From contig NZ_CP080649.1 of NCBI RefSeq assembly GCF_019603315.1, positions 124,001-188,000 of the forward strand: a DNA stretch of 64,000 nucleotides, written 5' to 3'. Positions 8,124 through 17,359 of this stretch are shown in pieces. The first letter of the stretch is position 1. Every line of letters starts with the position of its first letter. A program made the position numbers and the translations under genes. This DNA is from Ruficoccus sp. ZRK36. GTDB taxonomy: Bacteria; Verrucomicrobiota; Verrucomicrobiia; Opitutales; Cerasicoccaceae. The notes below the pieces were generated by a model, which ran no database searches, was not told the origin of the DNA, and worked only from the letters and a program-made list of their open reading frames with translations.

Positions 8124-9836
8124 CTAAAGCCGCTCGATATAGACGTAGTAAGCGCCCTGCAGGAGTTGACCAGCCTCGTCGAGGAAGTACGCCTCCAGCA
8201 CATCCTCACCGGCTTTCAGCTCAGCAGTGATCTCGGCAAAGACCTCACCGGATTTGACGGGGACGGTAGCCTCGACATCGCCGAGACGGATCTTTGCCGC
8301 CGAGGGGGCGATGATCTCGCAGGGCGCGCGGTCATCGTTGGCGACCGGAGCGTCGATGGACAGGTCGAGCTCTTCCGGCCAACGCTGGAGCTTGAAGCGG
8401 TACTTGCCGTCGGCCACGACCTTGACGTTCCAGCGGCCCGAGCAGGTCTGCGCGCGGATGATGTTCTCCTGCCGCCAGACCATATCGCCCATCACATCCA
8501 TGGCATCCAGCCGCACCGGGTTCTCCTCCGGGCACCCCAGATACAGGGGGCAAAAGACCTTCAGCCCCTCCTCGACCTCGGCCCAGTAGGCCTCGTAGTC
8601 CGCCAGCATCTGCGCGGCCAGCTCGGGATGCTCGGCGGCCACATCTTTGCGCTGACCGGGGTCCTCGCCGATATGGTACAGCTCCCGGCCCTTAACCAGA
8701 CGCCAGGGGCCGCGCATCATCGAGGTGTCCCACTTGCGGGGCGGCTCGGTATTCTGGCGAAAGTTGACGAAGATGTTGCGCTCCTCAGGGGCCGGAGCGT
8801 CCGGGCTGAGCTGTGCGCGGAAGGACTGGCCGTCGAAGGCGGTATCGGCTGGCGGCTCCAGTCCAAACAGCTCGATGAAGGTCGGCAAGAGGTCGATATA
8901 GTTGGCGGGCGAGGGAATATCCACCCCACCCTGCATGCCGCCCTGAGGCCAGCGGATGAAGAACGGCACACGGTGCCCGCCCTCGTAGACCGAGGCCTTT
9001 CTGCCGCGCATACCGGCGTTGTAGCCGCTGACACAGAACTCGTCTTCGTCCATCTGCATGCCGCCGGAGGTACCGTTGTCGGTCATGAAAATGAGCACCG
9101 TATTTTCAGCCAAGCCAGTTTCCTGCAGCATTCCCTCCAGGCGACCGACATTCTCGTCGATGTTCGTGATCATCCCGTAGAACTCCGGGTTGGCGATCTC
9201 GGGGTTACCCCGGTAGGGAGCGGCATAGCGGTCAGCTACCCGGTAGGGATCGTGCGGGGCGTTCGTCGCCAGGTAGCAGAAGAAGGGACGGTCCGCATCC
9301 TTGTTTTCGCGGATGTAGGCCATCGCCTCGTCAAACCACACGTCCGTACAGTAGCCGTTGTGCTCGACCGGATCGCCGTTGTGGAAATACGTGTCGTCGA
9401 AGTAGCTGTTACCCCAAAAGTCCGGCACCTGGCCGACGCCGCCACCCCTGTGCGCCACGACCTTTTCAAAGCCCCGGTCCTGCGGGCGGTACGGGTAGCT
9501 GTCCCCGAGGTGCCACTTACCGAAGAGGCCCGTCGCATAACCACTGGCACGGAAGACCTCGGGCATCAGCACCTGATCGGCACGCAGGATGGAGCGGCCC
9601 CAGGCGGTGGCCCAGGCTCCGTTGCGGGCCGGATAGCGCCCGGTCATCATCCCGCCGCGGGTCGGCGTACACAGCGGAGCGACGTGGAAGTCCGTCAGCC
9701 GGTAGCTGTCTCCATGGAGGCGGTCGATATTGGGCGTGTTGATCCACGGGTTACCGGTGCAGGCCAGGTCACCGTAGCCCTGGTCATCCGTCATGATCAG
9801 GATCACATTAGGTTTCTTCGCGGGGTCGGAATTCAT
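8124..9836 (-). CDS. Family S1 sulfatase (formylglycine-dependent)
   Basis: S1 sulfatases hydrolyse sulfate esters using a formylglycine made from cysteine or serine. The 570-residue product has the metal-binding start NVILIMTDDQGYGD (about residues 10-23). The maturation signature CTPTR (56-60) makes C56 the residue converted to formylglycine. Further conserved segments are GKWHLG and TDNG. The C-terminal ~120 residues form a beta-rich extension. I chose the ATG at 9836. The longer frame to 9929 adds a non-conserved stretch without a signal peptide. From either start no secretion signal is evident, so the enzyme may act in the cytoplasm on imported oligosaccharides. An anaerobic or FGE-type maturase would be needed and is not in this window. 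It is divergent from the GH29 fucosidase across the palindromic element. Confidence 0.93.
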   Translation of the reverse strand: MNSDPAKKPNVILIMTDDQGYGDLACTGNPWINTPNIDRLHGDSYRLTDFHVAPLCTPTRGGMMTGRYPARNGAWATAWGRSILRADQVLMPEVFRASGYATGLFGKWHLGDSYPYRPQDRGFEKVVAHRGGGVGQVPDFWGNSYFDDTYFHNGDPVEHNGYCTDVWFDEAMAYIRENKDADRPFFCYLATNAPHDPYRVADRYAAPYRGNPEIANPEFYGMITNIDENVGRLEGMLQETGLAENTVLIFMTDNGTSGGMQMDEDEFCVSGYNAGMRGRKASVYEGGHRVPFFIRWPQGGMQGGVDIPSPANYIDLLPTFIELFGLEPPADTAFDGQSFRAQLSPDAPAPEERNIFVNFRQNTEPPRKWDTSMMRGPWRLVKGRELYHIGEDPGQRKDVAAEHPELAAQMLADYEAYWAEVEEGLKVFCPLYLGCPEENPVRLDAMDVMGDMVWRQENIIRAQTCSGRWNVKVVADGKYRFKLQRWPEELDLSIDAPVANDDRAPCEIIAPSAAKIRLGDVEATVPVKSGEVFAEITAELKAGEDVLEAYFLDEAGQLLQGAYYVYIERL

Positions 9837-9989
9837 ACAAAAAAAATACCCCACGGCAAAGTTACCCGACAAATTGTTTTCAACCGTCGGGCATGCCGAC
9901 CCGCCCACACACCTGTGTAAGCCCGTCAAAACTTTTTTATCAGGAGCCGCCTTGATCAGGGGCTGAAGAAAATTTTTCTGGGCAACCGC

Positions 9990-10151
9990 GGTCGTGTCTT
10001 CAAATTACGGAACGAGTCCGCGAAGGTTGGTTTTGAGGTCGTTTTTCGGGCTTCGAGGCGAGGCAATTTGCCGAATTGTCGAGCCGAGGACACGAAAAAG
10101 GAGCCAAAATCCAGCCAAGGGGACGACATGAGATAATTTGAAGACGCGACC
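9990..10151. repeat. 162-bp near-complete palindrome, miniature mobile-element-like
   Basis: The ends are an 18-bp inverted repeat with one mismatch (GGTCGTGTCTTCAAATTA at 9990-10007 against the complement of 10134-10151). The interior also pairs: TTTTGAG...GTTTTTCG on the left mirrors CGAAAAAGGAGCCAAAA on the right, around a centre at about 10070. The whole unit could fold into one long hairpin. It fills most of the 374-base gap between the divergent sulfatase and fucosidase genes. No coding capacity and no clear target-site duplication were seen. Confidence 0.7.
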
Positions 10152-10210
10152 TAGTCCAGCCGACTTACCTAGCTGAAGCCCCGCACGCACACCCCGTCCA
10201 CCGTACCATC

Positions 10211-11965
10211 ATGACACCCGCACCCGATACCTCCGCCATTAACGCCTTTCGCCAAGCCCGCTTCGGGATGTTTATCCACTGGGGCCTCTACGCGCTGCCG
10301 GGTGGTCGCTGGAAGGGCGAGATCATGGACTACATCGGGGAGTGGCTGCAGGCACGATTCCGCATCCCCAACGCCGAATACGCCCGGCTGGCCGAGCGCT
10401 TCGATCCGGTAGACTTCGACGCGGACGCGTGGGTACGCCTCGCCGCCGAGGCTGGCATCCGCTATCTGGTTTTCACGACGAAGCACCACGACGGCTTTGC
10501 CATGTACCACAGCAAGGTCAGCCCCTTTAACATCGTGGACGCCACGCCCTTTGGCCGCGATGTGCTAAAGGAACTCGCCGAGGCCTGCGCCCGCCACGGC
10601 GTCAAACTCGGCCTGTACTACTCGCACGCGCTGGACTGGGAAGACCCCGACGGGGCCGACCCCGGCCCGGACATGCACTCCAACTTCGGGATGAGCTGGG
10701 GCAATGACTGGGAGTATCCCGAGCGCAAGGAAAAGGACTTTGCCCGCTATCTGGAGCGCAAGGCCAAGCCGCAGCTCAAAGAACTGCTCACCGGCTACGG
10801 CCCGATCTTCACCCTCTGGTTTGACTGCCCGCTGGTCATCACCCCCGAGCAGTCCGCCGAAATTCGCCAGTGGGTGAAAAGCTTCCAGCCCGATTGCCTG
10901 ATCAACAGCCGCATCGGACACGGGATGGAGGACTTCGGCAGCCTTGGCGACAATCAGCGCCCCACCGGTCGCTCCGAGTACCCACTGGAGTCACCCGTCA
11001 CCCTGAACAAAACCTGGGGCTTCAAGTGGGACGACGACAACTGGGTAGAGCCACGCAAGATCGCCTGCGAGCTGGCCACCCTCATGGACAAGAACGTCAA
11101 CTACCTCGTCAACGTCGGCCCTCAGCCCGATGGACGATTCCCGGAGGCGAGCGTGGACATCCTCCAGCAGCTCGCCCAGTGGCGCAAGGCCGAGCAGGTC
11201 ACCATCCAGGGTGCTGGCCCCAACCCCTTTGCGCAGGACTTCCCGTGGGGCTGCTGCACCACGACTGACAGTGGCCTGCAGCTGTTCGTCACGAACTGGC
11301 AGCCGATCTTAAACATCCACGGGCTTCTCAGCCCCGTGCGTAGTGCCAGCGTGCCCTTTACGCAAGACGGCGACTCCCTCACCCTCACCCTCCCGCAGTC
11401 ACACAGCCTGCTGCCCGTGATCCATATTGATTGCGGCGAACCACCCCGCGTGGACACACGCCTCATGCCGCAGCAGGGACGCCTCGACCTCATGCCCTCC
11501 CTGGCCGACATCCGCCATGGGGAGCCCACCAAGCTGGGCAAAGGCGCTAACCTCCTGGGGGCCGCTGCGGAGAAATTCGATGTCGATGCGCCCTGCTCGC
11601 TCGATGCCGGGGGTGCTCTCATGCACTGGCACCACCCCGGCGATAAATTAATCTGGCGCATCTACGTCCCCGAAGGCGGACGCTACCGCATCAGCGTCAT
11701 AACGGAGAACCAACTGCACAGCGCCCCGTGGGTGGGCGGACGCGAAGTCGCCATCGGCTTTGACAACCAGACGCTGAAGGGCTGTCTCGGGGAAGACTCG
11801 GTCCTGAGCACCGAGTTTTACGCCAGCAGTCTCTCACAGGTGGGAGAGCTGGAGATCAGCGCCCGCACCGAGCACGTCATTAGCTTGGAGAACCTCGCGA
11901 TCAGCACGCCTCAGGAGGCTCACATGAATCTCGTCGCGCTCCGCCTGGAGAAAATCGGAGACTGA
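10211..11965 (+). CDS. GH29 alpha-L-fucosidase
   Basis: GH29 enzymes remove alpha-linked L-fucose with retention of configuration. The 584-residue product opens with the family hallmark RFGMFIHWGLYALPGG (about 17-32), then KHHDGFAMYHSK (91-102), VDATPFGRDV and the nucleophile aspartate D205 in IFTLWFDCP. The catalytic (beta/alpha)8-like domain runs to about residue 350 (NYLVNVGPQPDG near 300 is conserved). A C-terminal beta-sandwich follows. There is no signal peptide, which suggests intracellular action on fuco-oligosaccharides. The neighbouring sulfatase and LacI/Gfo genes fit degradation of a sulfated fucan. The start is the first ATG before the conserved region. Confidence 0.95.
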   Translation: MTPAPDTSAINAFRQARFGMFIHWGLYALPGGRWKGEIMDYIGEWLQARFRIPNAEYARLAERFDPVDFDADAWVRLAAEAGIRYLVFTTKHHDGFAMYHSKVSPFNIVDATPFGRDVLKELAEACARHGVKLGLYYSHALDWEDPDGADPGPDMHSNFGMSWGNDWEYPERKEKDFARYLERKAKPQLKELLTGYGPIFTLWFDCPLVITPEQSAEIRQWVKSFQPDCLINSRIGHGMEDFGSLGDNQRPTGRSEYPLESPVTLNKTWGFKWDDDNWVEPRKIACELATLMDKNVNYLVNVGPQPDGRFPEASVDILQQLAQWRKAEQVTIQGAGPNPFAQDFPWGCCTTTDSGLQLFVTNWQPILNIHGLLSPVRSASVPFTQDGDSLTLTLPQSHSLLPVIHIDCGEPPRVDTRLMPQQGRLDLMPSLADIRHGEPTKLGKGANLLGAAAEKFDVDAPCSLDAGGALMHWHHPGDKLIWRIYVPEGGRYRISVITENQLHSAPWVGGREVAIGFDNQTLKGCLGEDSVLSTEFYASSLSQVGELEISARTEHVISLENLAISTPQEAHMNLVALRLEKIGD

Positions 11966-11976
11966 CCTCACCTGCC

Positions 11977-12771
11977 TTAGCGCGCACTCGCGTAGCCCGT
12001 GGCGGCAAAGGCTTCCTCATAAAAAGCCACAATCGGAGCCGGATCCGGCAAACCATGCGGGTGGTGTTTACCGCCGGGGATGGTGATCTCCCGGTAGTTG
12101 CCTCCCAGCGCCTTAAAGGTTTCGCGCAGCACGCAGGTGTTTTCCTCGTAGGGGACGGTCTCGTCACTGTCGCCGCACACATGCAGGACCGGGATTCCCG
12201 CCTGCACAATCGGGGCCAGCACGTCCTTTGACAGCGGTTGGCGTGCGTAGTTGCGGGCCTCGGCATCCGTCAGGCCATAGACAGCGAGCAGCTTGGCCCA
12301 GTCTCCGGGACCGCCGGGGCCAGCCCCCATGCCGCCCGGCCAGGTCCGAAAATCGCAGACCGGATTATCCGCGTACAAAGCGAAGACCTTCTCCGGGTGG
12401 GCCGAGGTGTAATTGTAAGCGGAGAGACCAGCCCGGCTCATGGCAAGAATCCCCATGCGGGGAGACAGACCGAGATCGGTGGTCGCCATCGTGTGCATGC
12501 GGTCAAAAGCCGCCACCGCGCGTGGGCAGCCGTAGTGGTCCGGCAACTCCAAAAAGGCCAGCACCCAGCCACGCTCCAGCAGCGCCAACTGCGTATTCGG
12601 AAAAGCCTCGAAGAACTCCGGCTTCCAGACCCACGGGTGTCCTGCCGCCAGCTCACGCGGCAAAACGAAGCGGCAGGGGATGCCCCCACACTCCAGCTTC
12701 CATTGTTCAAAACCTTCCCACTCGGAGCACTCGGCTCCGCGGGATTGAAAGAATTCACGCATGGCTTTCAT
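11977..12771 (-). CDS. Alpha/beta hydrolase (putative esterase/peptidase-like)
   Basis: With an ATG start at 12771 the product is 264 residues; the open frame extends to a TTG at 12858 without better support. The likely nucleophile is S112 in GILAMSRAGLSAYN, a variant of the GxSxG elbow in which the first glycine is alanine. It is followed by the segment ALYADNPVCDFRTWPGG. Candidate acid and base are D203 (CGDSDETVPY) and H236 (GGKHHPHG). This resembles uncharacterised alpha/beta hydrolases found beside glycoside hydrolases in Planctomycetes and Verrucomicrobia. It might remove acyl groups from glycans, but that is inferred only from neighbours. The gene is convergent with the fucosidase, 11 bases apart at the stops, with no terminator between. 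Confidence 0.75.
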   Translation of the reverse strand: MKAMREFFQSRGAECSEWEGFEQWKLECGGIPCRFVLPRELAAGHPWVWKPEFFEAFPNTQLALLERGWVLAFLELPDHYGCPRAVAAFDRMHTMATTDLGLSPRMGILAMSRAGLSAYNYTSAHPEKVFALYADNPVCDFRTWPGGMGAGPGGPGDWAKLLAVYGLTDAEARNYARQPLSKDVLAPIVQAGIPVLHVCGDSDETVPYEENTCVLRETFKALGGNYREITIPGGKHHPHGLPDPAPIVAFYEEAFAATGYASAR

Positions 12772-12950
12772 CGGTCGAAGCCCATCTCGATACACCCCAC
12801 ACAGCTCATTGACAACCCCTCTCTTTAACTGAACCACATCTCCGCACAAAGAGATCAAACCTTAGCGCAAAAAGGCACTCAGAACGGCAGTACGCCCATC
12901 CCTGAGACAGAGAACCATACAATCCGCTGAGAATTATCCGCAGTTATGAG

Positions 12951-12979
12951 TTGAATCAAACGACGGAGGGCAGACAATA
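12951..12979 (+). promoter_or_regulatory. Possible sigma-70-type promoter for the amidoligase operon
   Basis: TTGAAT (12951-12956) and ACAATA (12974-12979) are separated by 17 bases and lie about 30 bases before the first ATG of the operon. The match to consensus is moderate and Verrucomicrobial promoters are little studied. Confidence 0.3.
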
Positions 12980-13008
12980 GGCCGTTAATTCTCTCTGTCC
13001 CCGGACGC

Positions 13009-15579
13009 ATGACTGCTGCCCGCAAGAAACGCAAGTACGCTCACTTCAAGGCCGCCAACAGCCCGCGCGATGAACTCATCCATCCCGCCGCTGGCGAGGC
13101 CTCGGCCTATGCGCCTGTCCTGGACATTGTAGAATCACTCAGCCCCGCCGAGCTGCGTGAACGTCAGGAGCGCCTGGAGCGCTCGGCCCGCGACGTGGGC
13201 ATCCACTTCGGGGTCGTCGAGGACGGTAAGCCCCGCGAAGCCGATTGGCGGCTCGATGTGCTGCCACGCATCATCGCCCGTGGCGAGTGGGAGATGCTGC
13301 GTGAAGGCATCCTCCAGCGCGCCCGCGCCTTTGACGCCTTTATCCGGGACATGCACAACGAGCAGGACATCCTGCGGCAGCGCGTGCTCCCACACGGACT
13401 CCCTCTGGGGGACCCGGCCTTTCAGCGCCCCTTGACCACCATCGATGTGCCCGGCGGCCAGTACTGCCACATCGGAGCCTTTGACCTCGTGCGCGGGGAG
13501 GATGGCCAGTGGCGCGTACTGGAGAACCACATGGCGACCTCCTTCGGGATGTCGCTGGCCATGCAAAATCGCCGCATGCTCGCGCAGGCCTTTCCGGAGC
13601 TGTTCCAGTCCATGGACATCAGCCCGGTGGCCCCCTTCATCACCCAGTTTTCCGAAAACCTCCGCGCCGCCTCTGGCCAGTCAAACCCGCACATCGTCCT
13701 GTTGACCCGGGGTGAGACGAACCAGGCGTACTTCGATGAGAGCTTTCTGGCCCGCCAACTCGGTATCGCCATGGTCCGCCCGGCGGACCTGCTCATCCGC
13801 GAGGGCCGTGTATTCCTGAAGACCATCCGCGGGCTGGAGCAGGTGGACGTCATCTACCGGCGGCTGGCCAGCGCTGCCATCGACCCGATCGCCTTCGCCG
13901 AGTCGGGCATCCCCGGCATCCCCGGCATCGTCAACTGCGTGCGCAACGGCACGGTACGCTTCGTCAACGCCCTGGGCTGCGGCGTGGCCGACAACCGCTC
14001 GCTGCTGCGGCATTCGCGTCAGCTCATCGGCTTTTACCTCAAAGAGCACGCCATCCTCGACTCGGTCCCGACCTACAACTGCGCCGACCGCGACCAGTTC
14101 GACTACATCCTCTCGAATAAGGATGACATGGTCCTCAAGCCGATCCAGGACTCCTACACCCTGTTCCGCTACTTCGGGGGCAAACAGCTGCCCGAGAAAC
14201 GCAGCCGCCTGCTGCGTCTGGCCCGCAAGTGGCCGCACCTGTTCGTCGCCCAGCCTTATCTGCACCCTTCGCAGCTACCCTGCTACGGGCCGGACGGGTT
14301 CAAGTCGCACAGCGTGTACCTGCGAGTCTTTTTCCAGCTCGGAGAGAAACCCTCCGTGCTGCCCGGCGGGCTCACCCGCCAGAGCTGGGGCATGCACCGA
14401 GACAACCCGCTGACCATCATGTCCGAGGGCATGAAGGACACCTGGGTCCCCGCTCAGCCCTTTGAGTACGCCTCCACCCCGGACCGCGTCACACTCAACC
14501 CCGACGAGTACTCCATCAGCTCCCGTCTGGCCGAGGGCCTTTACTGGACTGGCCGCTATCTGGAGCGCATGCAGAACACCGCCCGCCAGCTCAACATCCT
14601 GGAGACCCTGCGCTGGGATCAGCTCGGCCGCGCCGCCCAGCGCAGCTACTGGCCACTGTGGAAAGCCGTGGCCGCCGCCAACGGCCAGAGCCAATGGTCC
14701 AAGCGCAAGAGCCCGCCCAAGGATACACTCGCCATGACGCGGGCTCTGGTCCTCAAGGCCGACGAGCCCTCGTCCATTATTTCCAGTGCCACCGCCGCCT
14801 TCCTCGGAGCCCAGCACATCCGCGACTCGATCAGCCCGGAGGTCTGGCAGGTATTGAGCGAGTTTTACTGGTTCCTGCAAGAGGCCGCGCGTACGCCCAA
14901 GGCTTCCCGCACCCGCCTGCGCGAAATCTGCCAACGCATCGTGGACGATGCGGCCCGCCTGGCCGGGACCGCCGACCGCACCATGCTTCATGACGACTCC
15001 TGGCAGTTCTTCCGGATTGGTTCCTTCATCGAGCGGGCTCAGGGCACCGCCACTGTGCTGTGCGAAGTGCTCTCCTGGGTCGCCGCCAACCGCGCCGAGG
15101 GTAACACCGACGAGGCCGACCTGACCTCCCTGCTGCGCCTGCTCACTTCTCTCGATGCCTACCGGCGTGAGTTCCGCTCCCGCGCCTACCTGGAGCGCGT
15201 GGTGAACCTCCTGCTGCAAAACGCCTGCAACCCCAGCTCGGTCAGCCACTGTCTACGCCAGCTGCGCTACGCGGTGAGCACCCTCTCCATCTCGGATGCC
15301 ACCAATGCCCCCACCGCGCTGGATGAGTCGGTTAATAAACTCATCGCCAAGGTCGAGGGCCTGCCCCTGCAGAGCTTGATGCCCTCCTCCGTCCAGGAGC
15401 TGGACTCTGGACTGCTCGAATCCGCTGCCGGACCGCGCCCGGAAATGAAATTTATCCTCGAATCTCTCACTCGGGAACTAGAATTGCTGCATGACCGCTT
15501 CGAAGACACGTTCTTCAGCCATCAGACTGAGTTCTATCCCGATCGCCAGCTCCCGCTGGACTGGCAACCCGACGAGTAA
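13009..15579 (+). CDS. Circularly permuted ATP-grasp fused to alpha-E domain
   Basis: The 856-residue protein has an N-terminal circularly permuted ATP-grasp domain (about residues 30-490), followed by an alpha-helical alpha-E (DUF403) domain (about 500-840, beginning SSRLAEGLYWTGRYLERMQNTARQL). Recognisable ATP-grasp segments are IDVPGGQYCHIGAFDLVR, VDVIYRRL, and SVLPGGLTR with DTWV near 445-485. Family members are predicted peptide amidoligases found beside transglutaminase-like and DUF2126 proteins; no substrate is established. The segment expected to contain a glycine-rich nucleotide loop reads VLKPIQDSYTLFRYFGGK, less glycine-rich than usual. The stop TAA overlaps the next ATG by one base (TAATG), indicating coupled translation. 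It is the first gene of a four-gene operon. Confidence 0.9.
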   Translation: MTAARKKRKYAHFKAANSPRDELIHPAAGEASAYAPVLDIVESLSPAELRERQERLERSARDVGIHFGVVEDGKPREADWRLDVLPRIIARGEWEMLREGILQRARAFDAFIRDMHNEQDILRQRVLPHGLPLGDPAFQRPLTTIDVPGGQYCHIGAFDLVRGEDGQWRVLENHMATSFGMSLAMQNRRMLAQAFPELFQSMDISPVAPFITQFSENLRAASGQSNPHIVLLTRGETNQAYFDESFLARQLGIAMVRPADLLIREGRVFLKTIRGLEQVDVIYRRLASAAIDPIAFAESGIPGIPGIVNCVRNGTVRFVNALGCGVADNRSLLRHSRQLIGFYLKEHAILDSVPTYNCADRDQFDYILSNKDDMVLKPIQDSYTLFRYFGGKQLPEKRSRLLRLARKWPHLFVAQPYLHPSQLPCYGPDGFKSHSVYLRVFFQLGEKPSVLPGGLTRQSWGMHRDNPLTIMSEGMKDTWVPAQPFEYASTPDRVTLNPDEYSISSRLAEGLYWTGRYLERMQNTARQLNILETLRWDQLGRAAQRSYWPLWKAVAAANGQSQWSKRKSPPKDTLAMTRALVLKADEPSSIISSATAAFLGAQHIRDSISPEVWQVLSEFYWFLQEAARTPKASRTRLREICQRIVDDAARLAGTADRTMLHDDSWQFFRIGSFIERAQGTATVLCEVLSWVAANRAEGNTDEADLTSLLRLLTSLDAYRREFRSRAYLERVVNLLLQNACNPSSVSHCLRQLRYAVSTLSISDATNAPTALDESVNKLIAKVEGLPLQSLMPSSVQELDSGLLESAAGPRPEMKFILESLTRELELLHDRFEDTFFSHQTEFYPDRQLPLDWQPDE

Positions 15580-16469
15580 TGCGCTTCAAGGTCACCCATA
15601 CCACCCGCTACCGGTACAAGACTCCCGCCTCGGAGTCTTACGCGGAGCTGCGCGTGTGGCCCCAAAACGGGCCGACGCAGAAAATACTCAGCCATAAGCT
15701 GGAGATCACCCCCGCTGTACCGGTGGACCACTACACCGATTACTTTGGTAACAAGGTCGAGTACTTCTCCATCCCTTTCCGGCACAACGAGCTCTCCGTC
15801 GACGCCGTAGGCGAGGTCGAAACCCATGAAGGGCCTGATCTGTCCCGCGTTCTGGAGACACGCGTCGGGGATGCCCGTCAGATCCTGGCCAGCCAGGCCA
15901 TCAACACTTTTGACTTCATCCAGAACACCGAGCTCGTCCCCTACTACCGCATCAAGGACGAAGTGGACCGCCCGAACTTCCGCGATGCCGAAACCATCGG
16001 CGAGGCCATCCACGGGCTTAACACCTGGATCTACGAGAACTTCGCCTACTCGCCCGGCAGCACCGACATCGGCACCCCCCTGCCCACCGTGCTCGAGACC
16101 CGCCAGGGCGTCTGCCAGGACTTCGCTCATTTGATGCTGGCCATCCTGCGCATGCAGGGCATCCCGGCCCGCTACGTCAGCGGCTACATCGAGCCCTACG
16201 ACCCGACCAAGCCCGGGGCCGAGATGACCGGGGCTGCCGCCAGCCATGCCTGGGTCGAGGTGTACCTGCCCGGCGGGCACTGGTACGGGCTCGACCCGAC
16301 GAACAATCAGGCCGCCGGTCTGCGGCACGTACGCGTGGCCTCCGGGCGCGACTACAACGACGTAGCCCCGATGCGTGGTGCCTACAAAGGCGCTCAGGAC
16401 CAGCGCCTGCAGGTTATTGTCACTCTTAAACGCCGCCGTCCCCGTAAAACCGTTTCTTCCCGATCATGA
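15579..16469 (+). CDS. Transglutaminase-like cysteine peptidase family protein (first copy)
   Basis: The 296-residue product starts with the beta-sandwich typical of bacterial transglutaminase-like proteins (MRFKVTHTTRYRYKTPASES). The papain-like catalytic domain has all three catalytic residues: C179 (RQGVCQDFAH), H223 (ASHAWVEVY) and D239 (GLDPTN). Such proteins may cleave or transfer at peptide amide bonds. In this gene neighbourhood they are predicted to work with an ATP-grasp ligase in peptide synthesis or modification. No signal peptide is seen. The gene overlaps its upstream neighbour by one base and its downstream neighbour by four (ATGA), so the proteins are probably made in fixed ratio. 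Confidence 0.92.
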   Translation: MRFKVTHTTRYRYKTPASESYAELRVWPQNGPTQKILSHKLEITPAVPVDHYTDYFGNKVEYFSIPFRHNELSVDAVGEVETHEGPDLSRVLETRVGDARQILASQAINTFDFIQNTELVPYYRIKDEVDRPNFRDAETIGEAIHGLNTWIYENFAYSPGSTDIGTPLPTVLETRQGVCQDFAHLMLAILRMQGIPARYVSGYIEPYDPTKPGAEMTGAAASHAWVEVYLPGGHWYGLDPTNNQAAGLRHVRVASGRDYNDVAPMRGAYKGAQDQRLQVIVTLKRRRPRKTVSSRS

Positions 16470-17359
16470 TCCAGGTCGAAATCGAACACACCACCCGCTA
16501 CCGGTACGACAAGCCGGTCAGCTTCGGCCCTCATCAGTTGTTCCTGTATCCGCGTGAAAACCAGGTTGTCCGCGCGCAGGACTTCAAGCTGGAGACCTAT
16601 CCGGCCGCTCCCACCCGCTGGGTGCGCGACTGCTTCGAAAACGTGGTCGCGCGTACGGACTTCGGAATTCACGTCTCCGAGCTGCTGGAGTTCAGCGCCC
16701 TGATTCAGGTACGGCTGCGCATCGAGAACCCCTTTGACTTCATCCTCGACCCCCACGCCATGGCCTACCCCATGCGCTACCAGCCCAAAGAGGAGACAGC
16801 CCTCGGGGCCTACCTGCAGGAAGGTGTCAGTGCCGGAGCCAACCGCGTGCTCGACTGGTTCTACCACGCCGTCAGCAACCCCATGCGCTCGGACAACATC
16901 GTTTCCTTTCTTTCCGAGATCAACACGGCCATCTTTAAGGACATCACCTACCAGCGCCGGGATGAAATGGGCATCCAGACGCCGGACGAGACGCTGGAAA
17001 CCCGCTCCGGCTCGTGCCGGGACATGGCCGTGCTCATGATCGCCCTCGTCCGCCAGCTCGGCCTGGCCGCCCGATTCGTGAGCGGCTATCTCTACGATCC
17101 GCCCCCCAAGGAGGGTGAGGAAGACCACTCCTTTAACCGTGCCCGCGGCTCCATGCATGCCTGGGTCGAGATCTACCTGCCCGGCGCGGGCTGGAAGGGC
17201 TTTGATCCGACCAACGGCATTCTCGCCAACCATTATTTCATCCCCACCGCCGTCTCCAGCGACCCCTACTGGGTCAACCCGATCCAGGGCCGCTACTATC
17301 ATGACGAGGCGGTGGAATCTCACATGGAGGTAGAACTCAACATCCGGGAAATCACATGA
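16466..17359 (+). CDS. Transglutaminase-like protein (second copy, DUF2126 partner)
   Basis: The 297-residue product has the same architecture as the preceding gene but is clearly divergent. Its triad is C184 (SGSCRDMAVL), H231 (SMHAWVEIY) and D248 (GFDPTNG). In many bacteria this domain is the N-terminal part of one ~1100-residue polypeptide whose C-terminal part is DUF2126. Here the two parts are separate genes joined by an ATGA overlap (17356-17359). That arrangement strongly suggests that this protein and the next one form one functional unit. The enzymatic reaction is not established. Confidence 0.92.
   Translation: MIQVEIEHTTRYRYDKPVSFGPHQLFLYPRENQVVRAQDFKLETYPAAPTRWVRDCFENVVARTDFGIHVSELLEFSALIQVRLRIENPFDFILDPHAMAYPMRYQPKEETALGAYLQEGVSAGANRVLDWFYHAVSNPMRSDNIVSFLSEINTAIFKDITYQRRDEMGIQTPDETLETRSGSCRDMAVLMIALVRQLGLAARFVSGYLYDPPPKEGEEDHSFNRARGSMHAWVEIYLPGAGWKGFDPTNGILANHYFIPTAVSSDPYWVNPIQGRYYHDEAVESHMEVELNIREIT

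Noticed and set aside
8166-9920. 584-codon plus-strand open frame opposite the sulfatase
   Set aside because: It mirrors the third codon positions of a high-GC gene and its translation is low-complexity V/R/G-rich with no domain; the sulfatase on the other strand is unmistakable.
12772-12858. Longer TTG start of the alpha/beta hydrolase
   Set aside because: The extra 29 residues show no family resemblance and the TTG has no convincing ribosome binding site.
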